NCBI RefSeq assembly: GCF_018390645.1
Contig: NZ_JAHBGC010000038.1
Coordinates: 327,911-391,910, forward strand
Direction of reading: 5' to 3'
DNA from: Ancylobacter dichloromethanicus
GTDB lineage: Bacteria; Pseudomonadota; Alphaproteobacteria; Rhizobiales; Xanthobacteraceae
DNA length: 64,000 bases
A model generated the notes under the pieces. It made no database searches, was not told where the DNA came from, and worked only from the letters and a program-made list of their open reading frames with translations. A program made the position numbers and the translations under genes. Positions 54,905-64,000 of this stretch are shown in pieces. Every line of letters begins with the position of its first letter. The stretch's first letter is position 1.

Positions 54905-56059
54905 TTATCCGCCCCTGCGCTCGCCCTCAAGGAAAGCCCGCACCTCGGCGGGATCGACGTCGCGGGCGATGAAGCTCTGGCCGATGCCGCGGGCGAGAAT
55001 GAAGGTGAGCGCGCCGCGCGAGACCTTCTTGTCCTGGCCGATCAGGCCCATCAGCCCGTCGGTGTCCGGCAGTTCGCCGGGGATGTCGGCGATGCGGGTC
55101 GGCAGGCCGACGGTGCGCAGATGGGTTTCCACCCGCTCGGCATCCGCCGGGGCGCACAGGCCCTGCGCGGCGGAGAAGCGGAACGCCTGCGCCATGCCGA
55201 CCGCCACCGCCTCGCCATGCAGCAGGCGCTGCGAGAAGCCGGCGCCCGCTTCCAGAGCGTGGCCGAAGGTGTGGCCGAGATTGAGCAGGGCACGGTCGCC
55301 GGTCTCCTTCTCGTCGCGGCTGACCACGGCGGCCTTGGAGGCGCAACTGGTGGCGATGGCCTCGATGCGCGCCGGCCCGCCGCCGAACACCGCCTCCCAT
55401 TTGCGCTCCAGCCAGGCGAAGAAGGGGGCGTTGTCGATCAGCCCGTATTTGGCGACCTCGGCATAGCCGGAGCGGAACTCGCGCAGCGGCAGGGTGTCGA
55501 GCGCGCCGGTGTCGGCCAGCACCAGTATGGGCTGGTGGAAGGCGCCGACAAGGTTCTTGCCGTGGCGCGAATTGATGCCGGTCTTGCCGCCGACGGAGGA
55601 ATCGACCTGCGCCAGCAGGCTGGTCGGAGCCTGCACGAAATCGACCCCGCGCCGCAGCGCCGCCGCCGCGAAGCCGGCGAGGTCGCCGACCACGCCGCCG
55701 CCGAGCGCGAGGACCAGGTCGCCGCGCTCGATCCGCGCCGCCAGCAGGGCGTCCACCACCTGCTCGAACACGGCGAAGCACTTCGACTTTTCGCCCGGCT
55801 CGACGATGACCGGCGTCGGGGTCAGGCCGGCCTCCCCGAGCGCGGCTTCGACGGTGCCGAGGTGGCGGTCGGCGACGTTGCGGTCGGTGACGATGCCGAC
55901 GCGGGCGCCCGGCCGCAGCGCGGCGATGCGCGTGCCCGCCTCGGCGAGCAGGCCCGGGCCGATGACGATGTCGTAGGAACGCTCGCCGAGCCCGACGCGC
56001 AACTGCGTCAGCTCGGCGCCGCCGGGGGAGGCGGCCAGGGATGTGGCGGGCGTGTTCAC
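54905..56059 (-). CDS. aroB: 3-dehydroquinate synthase
   Basis: A 384-residue shikimate-pathway enzyme converting DAHP to dehydroquinate with NAD and zinc. GERSYDIVIGPGLL opens the fold; ALGGGVVGDLAGFAAA is the NAD-binding glycine stretch, PTSLLAQVDSSVGGKTGIN the substrate region, and the metal ligands include E in RSGYAEVAKYG and H in NLGHTFGHALE. The start overlaps the aroK stop (ATGA). Confidence 0.96.
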   Translation of the reverse strand: MNTPATSLAASPGGAELTQLRVGLGERSYDIVIGPGLLAEAGTRIAALRPGARVGIVTDRNVADRHLGTVEAALGEAGLTPTPVIVEPGEKSKCFAVFEQVVDALLAARIERGDLVLALGGGVVGDLAGFAAAALRRGVDFVQAPTSLLAQVDSSVGGKTGINSRHGKNLVGAFHQPILVLADTGALDTLPLREFRSGYAEVAKYGLIDNAPFFAWLERKWEAVFGGGPARIEAIATSCASKAAVVSRDEKETGDRALLNLGHTFGHALEAGAGFSQRLLHGEAVAVGMAQAFRFSAAQGLCAPADAERVETHLRTVGLPTRIADIPGELPDTDGLMGLIGQDKKVSRGALTFILARGIGQSFIARDVDPAEVRAFLEGERRGG

Positions 56060-56649
56060 GTCTCGTCTCCCGAACCCGGCGCGGCGAGATGGCAGCCCAG
56101 CGCCTCTATCACCGTGTCGACCATCATGTCCTGCGGCACGTCATGCGACACCACGGTGACGTCCGCCAGCGCATAGACCGGATAGCGCTGGTCGATCAGC
56201 CGCGCCAGCGTCGCCTCCGGGTCCCCGGACTTCAGCAATGGCCGGTCGTCGCGTCGGCGCACGCGGCGCAGCAGCACGTCCAGCTCGGCCTTCAGCCAGA
56301 CGCTGATGCCGTGGCTGGCGATGGCGGCGCGCGTCTCCTCGATCATATAGGCGCCGCCGCCGGTGGCGAGCACCATCGGGCCGGCCTCCAGCAGGCGGGC
56401 GATCACCTTCTTCTCGCCGTCGCGGAAGGCGGGTTCGCCGTGCAGGGCGAAAATCTCGGGAATGGTCATGCCGGCCGCCTGCTCGATCTCGGTATCGGCA
56501 TCGGCGAAGGGCAGGGCAAGGCGGCGGGCGAGGCGCTTGCCGACCGAGGACTTGCCGGCGCCCATCATGCCCACGAGCACGATGGAGCGCGCGCCCAGCA
56601 GCCCGCGCAGTCGCTCCGCCTTCTCGTCCTGTTCGGGGTCCGCCGTCAT
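56056..56649 (-). CDS. aroK: Shikimate kinase
   Basis: A 197-residue P-loop kinase. Walker A is GMMGAGKSSVG (about residues 27-37), the shikimate-binding FADADTEIE and the ATGGGAYM motif follow, and the lid arginine lies in RRRDDRPLL. The start at 56649 is placed at the homologous start. First gene of the operon with aroB and the CNNM protein; tandem 16-bp repeats lie upstream. Confidence 0.95.
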   Translation of the reverse strand: MTADPEQDEKAERLRGLLGARSIVLVGMMGAGKSSVGKRLARRLALPFADADTEIEQAAGMTIPEIFALHGEPAFRDGEKKVIARLLEAGPMVLATGGGAYMIEETRAAIASHGISVWLKAELDVLLRRVRRRDDRPLLKSGDPEATLARLIDQRYPVYALADVTVVSHDVPQDMMVDTVIEALGCHLAAPGSGDET

Positions 56650-56687
56650 GGCACCATTCTCGCTCACCGAGCGCGGACTAGCACCGG

Positions 56688-56719
56688 TGCAGGGGTGACG
56701 CAATGCAGGGGTGACGCAA
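56688..56719. repeat. 16-bp tandem duplication upstream of aroK
   Basis: TGCAGGGGTGACGCAA occurs twice in direct tandem (56688-56703, 56704-56719), followed by a diverging third start (TGCGAGGG). It lies 39-70 bp before aroK, where the leader or promoter would be. Confidence 0.85.
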
Positions 56720-56897
56720 TGCGAGGGCGGGGCAAAGCGAGAGGAGGCGCGGCGAAAGGCCGGCTGGTGTAACGCTCCGTTCAGACAGCGGTGGCAGGGT
56801 GGGATAGAACCCAGGGGTCCGTTGCTTCCGCCCGGCCGCCGAAAGGCCTTAGGATCGGCGCGACCCGTCCATCGAATCGCGCAAGGCCCGCTCATCC

Positions 56898-57041
56898 ATG
56901 CCGAGCCTCATCCGTCTTCTCGTCATTCTCGGCATACTCGGCGGCATCGGCTACGGCACGCTGTGGGCCTTCGCCAATCTGGTGCAGCCGCAGACGCGCG
57001 AGATGAGCATCGTGGTGCCGCCGGACCGGTTCGCCAAATGA
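56898..57041 (+). CDS. Small single-span membrane protein (47 residues) before xerD
   Basis: MPSLIRLLVILGILGGIGYG followed by TLWAFANLVQPQTREMSIVV and PPDRFAK: one membrane helix with a positively charged start, then a short polar tail. The stop overlaps the xerD ATG (ATGA), so it is translationally coupled and probably a real gene. I recall similar small proteins ahead of xerD in other Rhizobiales, such as Bradyrhizobium, but cannot search here. Function unknown. Confidence 0.65.
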   Translation: MPSLIRLLVILGILGGIGYGTLWAFANLVQPQTREMSIVVPPDRFAK

Positions 57042-58048
57042 GCGCGCGACCGGCCGGCGGCGCGGCGGGGGCCGGCACGGCGCGGCTTTTCCTCGACATG
57101 ATGGCGGCCGAGCGCGGCGCCGGGGCCAATACGCTCGGCGCCTATCAGCGCGACCTCGAGGATTATGAGGGTTTTCTGGCGACGCAGGGGACGGATGCGC
57201 TGGCCGCGCGCACGCCCCAGTTGCGGGGCTGGCTGGCCGCGCTCGCCGCCCGCGGCCTCGCCAGCGCCAGCGTGGCGCGCAAGCTGTCGGCGGTGCGCCA
57301 GTTTCACCGCTTCCTCTATGCCGAGGGCCATCGCGGCGACGACCCTGCCGCCGTGCTGGAAGGCCCGCGCCGCAGCCGGCCGCTGCCCAAGGTGCTGTCG
57401 CTCGACGAGGTGAACCGCCTCATCGCCACCGCGCATGAGCGCGCCGGCGAAGCGGTGCCGGGCTTTGCCGAAAGCGCGCGGCGGGCGCGCACGGCCTGCT
57501 TCATCGAGCTGCTCTACGCCACCGGGCTGCGCGTTTCCGAGCTGGCGGCGCTGCCGGCCTCGGCCGCCACCATGCGCGGCGAGGCGATCATCGTGCGCGG
57601 CAAGGGCAACAAGGAGCGCCTGGTACCGCTGGGCGAGCCGGCCAAGGCGGCGATGTCGGCCTATCGCGCCGCGCTGGAGAAGGTGGCGGCCCAGAAAGCG
57701 GTGAAGGACGCTACCGGCACGGGAGTGAAGGAAGCCAGGGAGCCGCGCGGGCGCTGGCTGTTTCCCTCCGGCGCCGCCAGCGGGCACATCACCCGCCAGC
57801 AGGTGGCGCTCGACCTCAAGGACCTCGCGCTGGCCGCCGGTCTCGATCCGGCCCGGCTGTCGCCGCATGTGCTGCGCCACGCCTTCGCCAGCCATCTTCT
57901 GGCGCATGGGGCGGAACTGCGCATCGTGCAGACGCTGCTCGGGCATGCCGACATTTCGACCACGCAGATCTACACCCATGTGCTCGACGAGCGGCTGAAA
58001 AGCCTGGTGCGCGACCTGCATCCGCTCGGCGACGGCAGCGGCGATTAA
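57038..58048 (+). CDS. xerD: Tyrosine recombinase XerD
   Basis: A 336-residue tyrosine recombinase. Catalytic residues are R165 in ATGLRVSELA, K189 in GKGNKERLV, H277 and R280 in SPHVLRHAFASH, H303 in LLGHADISTTQ and nucleophile Y312 in IYTHV. It resolves chromosome dimers at dif together with XerC. It is about 35-40 residues longer than E. coli XerD, largely because of an insert near residues 210-240 (ALEKVAAQKAVKDATGTGVK). The ATG at 57038 overlaps the small upstream gene. Confidence 0.92.
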   Translation: MSARPAGGAAGAGTARLFLDMMAAERGAGANTLGAYQRDLEDYEGFLATQGTDALAARTPQLRGWLAALAARGLASASVARKLSAVRQFHRFLYAEGHRGDDPAAVLEGPRRSRPLPKVLSLDEVNRLIATAHERAGEAVPGFAESARRARTACFIELLYATGLRVSELAALPASAATMRGEAIIVRGKGNKERLVPLGEPAKAAMSAYRAALEKVAAQKAVKDATGTGVKEAREPRGRWLFPSGAASGHITRQQVALDLKDLALAAGLDPARLSPHVLRHAFASHLLAHGAELRIVQTLLGHADISTTQIYTHVLDERLKSLVRDLHPLGDGSGD

Positions 58049-58165
58049 GCGCATTTGCGGGCTTGCCTTGACGTCGCCACCCTCTCGGGGCAGCTTCCGC
58101 GCGATTTCGCGGGTCGCCCGTCCGGGTGGACCCCCCTTTCCTGTGAGCCGGTTCAATCATTTCCG

Positions 58166-59119
58166 ATGCGCAGCTACCTCGATTTTGAGAAGCCCGTGGC
58201 CGAACTCGAGGCCAAGCTGGAAGAACTGCGCGCCATGGCGGCGCAGGGCGACGCGGTCGCCATTGGCGACGACATCGCCCGCCTGGAGGGCAAGGCGCGG
58301 GACGCGCTGCTCCAGCTCTACGCCAATCTCTCGCCCTCGCAGAAGACGCAGGTGGCGCGCCACCCGCTGCGCCCGCACTTCTCCGACTATGCGGCGAGCC
58401 TGTTCGAGGAGTTCGACCCGCTCGCCGGCGACCGCAAATTCGGCGACGACCACGCGATTCTCGGCGGGCTCGCGCGCTTTCGCGGCCGCGCGGTCTGCCT
58501 GATCGGGCAGGAGAAGGGCTCCAGCACCGAGACCCGGATCAAGCACAATTTCGGCATGGCCCGCCCGGAAGGCTACCGCAAGGCGGTGCGGCTGATGGAA
58601 CTGGCCGACCGCTTCTCGCTGCCGGTGATCTCGCTGGTCGACACTGCCGGCGCCTTCCCCGGCCTCGACGCCGAGGAGCGCGGCCAGGCCGAGGCCATCG
58701 CCCGCTCGACCGACGCCTGTCTTTCGCTCGGCGTCCCCAATGTTGCCGTCATCATCGGCGAAGGTGGCTCGGGTGGCGCCATCGCCATCGCCACCGCCAA
58801 CCGCGTCCTCATGCTGGAACATTCCATCTACAGCGTGATCTCGCCGGAAGGCGCGGCGTCGATCCTGTGGCGGGACACCGCCAAGGCGCAGGAAGCGGCG
58901 ATGAACATGAAGATCACGGCGCAGGACCTGCTCCGCTTCCATGTCATCGATGCCATCATCTCCGAGCCCCCCGGCGGCGCTCACCGCGCGCCCGAGGTGG
59001 CGATCGGGGCAGCGGGCGACGCCATCGAGGCGGCGCTCAACGAACTGGACGGGATGGACCCGGCGGCGCTGCGCAAGGCCCGCCGCGAGAAGTTCCTCGC
59101 CATCGGCCGGAACCTCTGA
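58166..59119 (+). CDS. accA: Acetyl-CoA carboxylase carboxyltransferase subunit alpha
   Basis: A 317-residue subunit of the fatty-acid pathway carboxyltransferase. [19 protein letters not shown] opens the protein; [53 protein letters not shown] and [12 protein letters not shown] are the conserved core, with [12 protein letters not shown] near the C-terminus. The ATG at 58166 is set by homology. Follows xerD on the same strand by 117 bp. Confidence 0.96.
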   Translation: MRSYLDFEKPVAELEAKLEELRAMAAQGDAVAIGDDIARLEGKARDALLQLYANLSPSQKTQVARHPLRPHFSDYAASLFEEFDPLAGDRKFGDDHAILGGLARFRGRAVCLIGQEKGSSTETRIKHNFGMARPEGYRKAVRLMELADRFSLPVISLVDTAGAFPGLDAEERGQAEAIARSTDACLSLGVPNVAVIIGEGGSGGAIAIATANRVLMLEHSIYSVISPEGAASILWRDTAKAQEAAMNMKITAQDLLRFHVIDAIISEPPGGAHRAPEVAIGAAGDAIEAALNELDGMDPAALRKARREKFLAIGRNL

Positions 59120-59265
59120 GTCGCCGGGCCCGGCGGCGGCGCGCCTACCCCCTCGCGAAGGGGTGATGTCGGTGGTATTGCGGGGCGGGATTGCGGACGC
59201 CCCCGGTGCGGTATAACGCTTTGGGCAGGCGCCCGCGGCGCGGCGCTTTCGGGGAGACTCCGGGG

Positions 59266-60987
59266 TTGAAGGTTCCAGGGTTTTCGAACCTCCTGCGCGG
59301 CACCCGCGAGCGGGGGTCTGGCGCGCGCTGGCGCGCGGCCCTGCTCGCCGGCTGCACCGCGCTGGTGCTGGCCGGCTGCAATGGCGGTGGCGGCTCCTCG
59401 CCCATGTCCAAGGCCAGCAAGACGCTGTCGCCGCAGACGCTGGCGCTGATCCAGCAGAAGGACATGACCAAGTCGAGCCCGATCGTGGTGCGGATCTTCA
59501 AGGAAGAATCCGAGCTGGAGGTCTGGAAGGAGACCACCAGCGGCGAGTACGCACTGCTCAAGACCTACCCGATCTGCCGCTGGTCCGGAGAATTGGGACC
59601 GAAGGTGAAGGAAGGCGACCGGCAGGCGCCGGAGGGCTTCTACACCATCACTCCCGGCCAGATGAACCCGAATTCCAGCTATTACCTCGCCTTCGATCTC
59701 GGCTTTCCCAATGCCTATGACCGGGCCTGGGGCCGCTCCGGCAGCAATCTGATGGTGCATGGCGACTGCTCCTCGCGCGGCTGCTACGCCATGACCGACG
59801 AGCAGGTGCAGGAGATTTTCGCGCTGGGCCGCGAGAGCTTCTATGGTGGCCAGCGCTCGTTCCAGGTGCAGGCCTACCCGTTCCGCATGACCTCCGACAA
59901 TCTGGTGCGGCATCGCAACAATCCGAACCTCGCCTTCTGGAAGATGCTGAAGGAAGGCAGCGACGTGTTCGAATTGACCAAGGCGCCGCCGAAAGTGGAT
60001 TATTGCGGCAAGCGTTACGTGTTCAACGCGACCCCCACCGATCCCGGCCGGAAGCTGCAGGCCTCCGCCCCGTGCCCGGACTACACCATGCCGGAAGGGC
60101 TGGCCGAGGCGGTCGCCGCCCGCCAGAAGGAAGCCAGCACGAAGATCGCCAGCGCCGGCGCGCTGCAGCCTGTCGCCCCGGTCAAGACCGGCAAGGATGG
60201 CGGCATGCACAAGGTGTTCCTCGCCAAGCTGGAAAATCCGGAGCTTTCCGCGCCGGGCTCGCTGCCGCCGGTGGTGAAGCCGCCGGGCAGCGATTACGGC
60301 GTGTCGACCACCGAGCCGGCGCCGGCCGAGAGCATCGCGCTCGCCACCGCCGACACGGTGAGCGAGACCGCGTCGGTGCCGCTGCCGGCGCCGCGTCCGG
60401 AAGACGCGCCGGGCGGCCCGCGCACCGCCGTGGCGGCGGCGCCGAGCGCGGGCGGGTTCTTCGACAATCTGTTCAGCGGCCTGTCGCCCGCGCCGGCAAC
60501 GCCGGCGCCGGTCGAGACGACGTCGTCCGTCCCGGCGCCCACCTCGGCGCCCACGCCGACGCTGGCCCCGGCCCGCCCGGACGCGGCGCCGGCGGATACC
60601 GAGGCGAAGCCGGCGGAGCGCACGGCATTGCCGCAGGTCGCCTCGCTCGATGCCGGCAGTAATGGCGGCTTCCTCGACAGCCTGAAAAACTGGTTCGGCG
60701 GCAGCCCGCCGCCGGCGCCCGCTGCCGCGGAAGCAATCGCGGACGTGCCGATGCCGCCCTCGCGCCCACCGGTGCCGCGCCAGGCCTCTACCAGGCCCGC
60801 CGCGGCCACGCCCGCCGTGCCGTCACCACCGGCGCCAGCTACCGCGACCAATGCTGACGCGGCGGTCACGCCGGCCCTGCGGCCTTCGGTGGCCGCCTCC
60901 GGCGGTGAACCGCTTTACGGCGCCGTGCCGACGCTGCCAGGCGCGGCCGGCATCGTGGCGCCGGGCAGCTTCTCCTCGGTGCAGTAA
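59266..60987 (+). CDS. L,D-transpeptidase (YkuD-type) lipoprotein with a Pro/Ala-rich tail
   Basis: A 573-residue exported protein. The signal region ends in a lipobox (LAGC, Cys about 38). The YkuD catalytic signature is HGDCSSRGCYAM (His about 165, Cys about 173), which cross-links or attaches peptidoglycan stems through a thioester. The remaining 400 residues after the catalytic domain become Pro/Ala-rich and disordered. No ATG is suitably placed; a TTG at 59266 with GGGGAG nine bases upstream is my preferred start, while the in-frame ATG at 59191 gives a long leader. Family members include YafK-like enzymes. Confidence 0.82.
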   Translation: MKVPGFSNLLRGTRERGSGARWRAALLAGCTALVLAGCNGGGGSSPMSKASKTLSPQTLALIQQKDMTKSSPIVVRIFKEESELEVWKETTSGEYALLKTYPICRWSGELGPKVKEGDRQAPEGFYTITPGQMNPNSSYYLAFDLGFPNAYDRAWGRSGSNLMVHGDCSSRGCYAMTDEQVQEIFALGRESFYGGQRSFQVQAYPFRMTSDNLVRHRNNPNLAFWKMLKEGSDVFELTKAPPKVDYCGKRYVFNATPTDPGRKLQASAPCPDYTMPEGLAEAVAARQKEASTKIASAGALQPVAPVKTGKDGGMHKVFLAKLENPELSAPGSLPPVVKPPGSDYGVSTTEPAPAESIALATADTVSETASVPLPAPRPEDAPGGPRTAVAAAPSAGGFFDNLFSGLSPAPATPAPVETTSSVPAPTSAPTPTLAPARPDAAPADTEAKPAERTALPQVASLDAGSNGGFLDSLKNWFGGSPPPAPAAAEAIADVPMPPSRPPVPRQASTRPAAATPAVPSPPAPATATNADAAVTPALRPSVAASGGEPLYGAVPTLPGAAGIVAPGSFSSVQ

Positions 60988-61375
60988 GGCCGATCAGGGC
61001 TGTGTTGCCGTCGTCGGGGGCTTCGTGTCGCCGGCCAAGCACCTTACGTCGGAGCACGCCGCCAGACGCGGGCGGAGCGCGGCAACGCCGGCACAAGGCC
61101 CGGTGCCGCGCCATGCGCGGGCGACAGGCGGCAGGGCCGGCGGCGCCGGCTTCATGGCGCCGCTGCGATGCGGGTTCAGATCGTCGTGCTTGCCGAGGAG
61201 CCGCCCAAGCCGATAGGTAGAGGCGAGGTCGTTGCGCAGGCCGTCAAGGCGGTCGCGTTACCGATCCGCGCGGCGTCTCAAAGCCGGGTCCGGTGGCTTC
61301 GACGCGCTTTTTCAGCCTGTCCTTCGCCGCGCCGCTGTTCGCCGTCCATCAAGACCGCACGGCACGGCAATCGCC
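60988..61375. other. Intergenic region between the L,D-transpeptidase and secA
   Basis: 388 bp between two convergent genes. Several short open frames exist on both strands, but none shows a ribosome-binding site, conserved composition or a family pattern. I see no tRNA, REP element or strong terminator. Confidence 0.5.

Positions 61376-64000
<2,625 letters not shown>

Noticed and set aside
60851..61216. A 121-codon plus-strand frame overlapping the end of the L,D-transpeptidase gene.
   Set aside because: Arg/Pro-rich translation without a ribosome-binding site, mostly inside another gene.

Overview
This is a high-GC (roughly two-thirds G+C) alphaproteobacterial chromosome segment. The gene families and several conserved blocks (cobS-cobT-J-domain-bolA, hemC-hemD-Mic60-hemY, aroK-aroB-CNNM with xerD-accA opposite, rsmB-heparinase-purH, and interspersed REP-type palindromes) point to the Hyphomicrobiales, perhaps near Xanthobacteraceae such as Ancylobacter/Starkeya. 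That placement is inference from gene content, not a measured phylogeny. I see no rRNA, tRNA, CRISPR, prophage, transposase or recognisable defence island. Most of the window is housekeeping genes.

Layout. 1-3.6 kb: an NMT1/THI5-type ABC uptake system (minus) divergent from a short RidA-like protein, a creatininase-family hydrolase and an Ldh-family oxidoreductase (plus). 3.7-9.7 kb: inorganic pyrophosphatase, then a zinc module (His-rich membrane protein, ZnuC, ZnuB, ZnuA, a CobW-type GTPase and a WD40 protein) with a dyad operator in front. 9.9-13.4 kb: a large autotransporter. 13.4-18 kb: acetoacetate decarboxylase, a NicO exporter with DUF1007, asd, and a GIY-YIG protein embedded in REP-like repeats including a 3.5-copy, 83-bp tandem array. 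18-29 kb: rhodanese, ispG, zur, a collagen-like lipoprotein, a 3-hydroxybutyrate dehydrogenase, an RluA-type synthase, glk, rsmB, a heparinase-family protein and purH. 29-38.5 kb: OmpW behind a perfect FNR/FixK-type box, giant NAD-glutamate dehydrogenase, acs, a PRC-barrel protein and a degenerate Cu/Zn-SOD tail. 38.5-46.8 kb: methyltransferase, EVE protein, gpsA and tsaD (minus), divergent across an elaborate hairpin from hemC-hemD-Mic60-like-hemY (plus). 47-51.6 kb: cobT, cobS, J-domain protein, bolA. 51.8-64 kb: an animal-type heme peroxidase, CNNM/CBS protein, aroB, aroK, a 47-residue membrane protein, xerD, accA, an L,D-transpeptidase lipoprotein and secA (cut by the right edge).

How parts fit together. 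Zinc is a theme of the first 20 kb: uptake (ZnuABC), a CobW GTPase, a divalent-metal exporter pair and the Zur repressor. The heme block couples HemC and HemD to a mitofilin-like protein and HemY. The cobST genes supply cobalt chelation for vitamin B12. The most interesting non-coding signals are the FNR box at ompW, the tsaD-hemC hairpin, the paired TTGATAC/GTATCAA elements before the zinc operon and the autotransporter, and the tandem REP array. I found no clear new multi-gene system. The less ordinary items are a RidA-like protein lacking its middle, a collagen-like lipoprotein and the regulatory structures.
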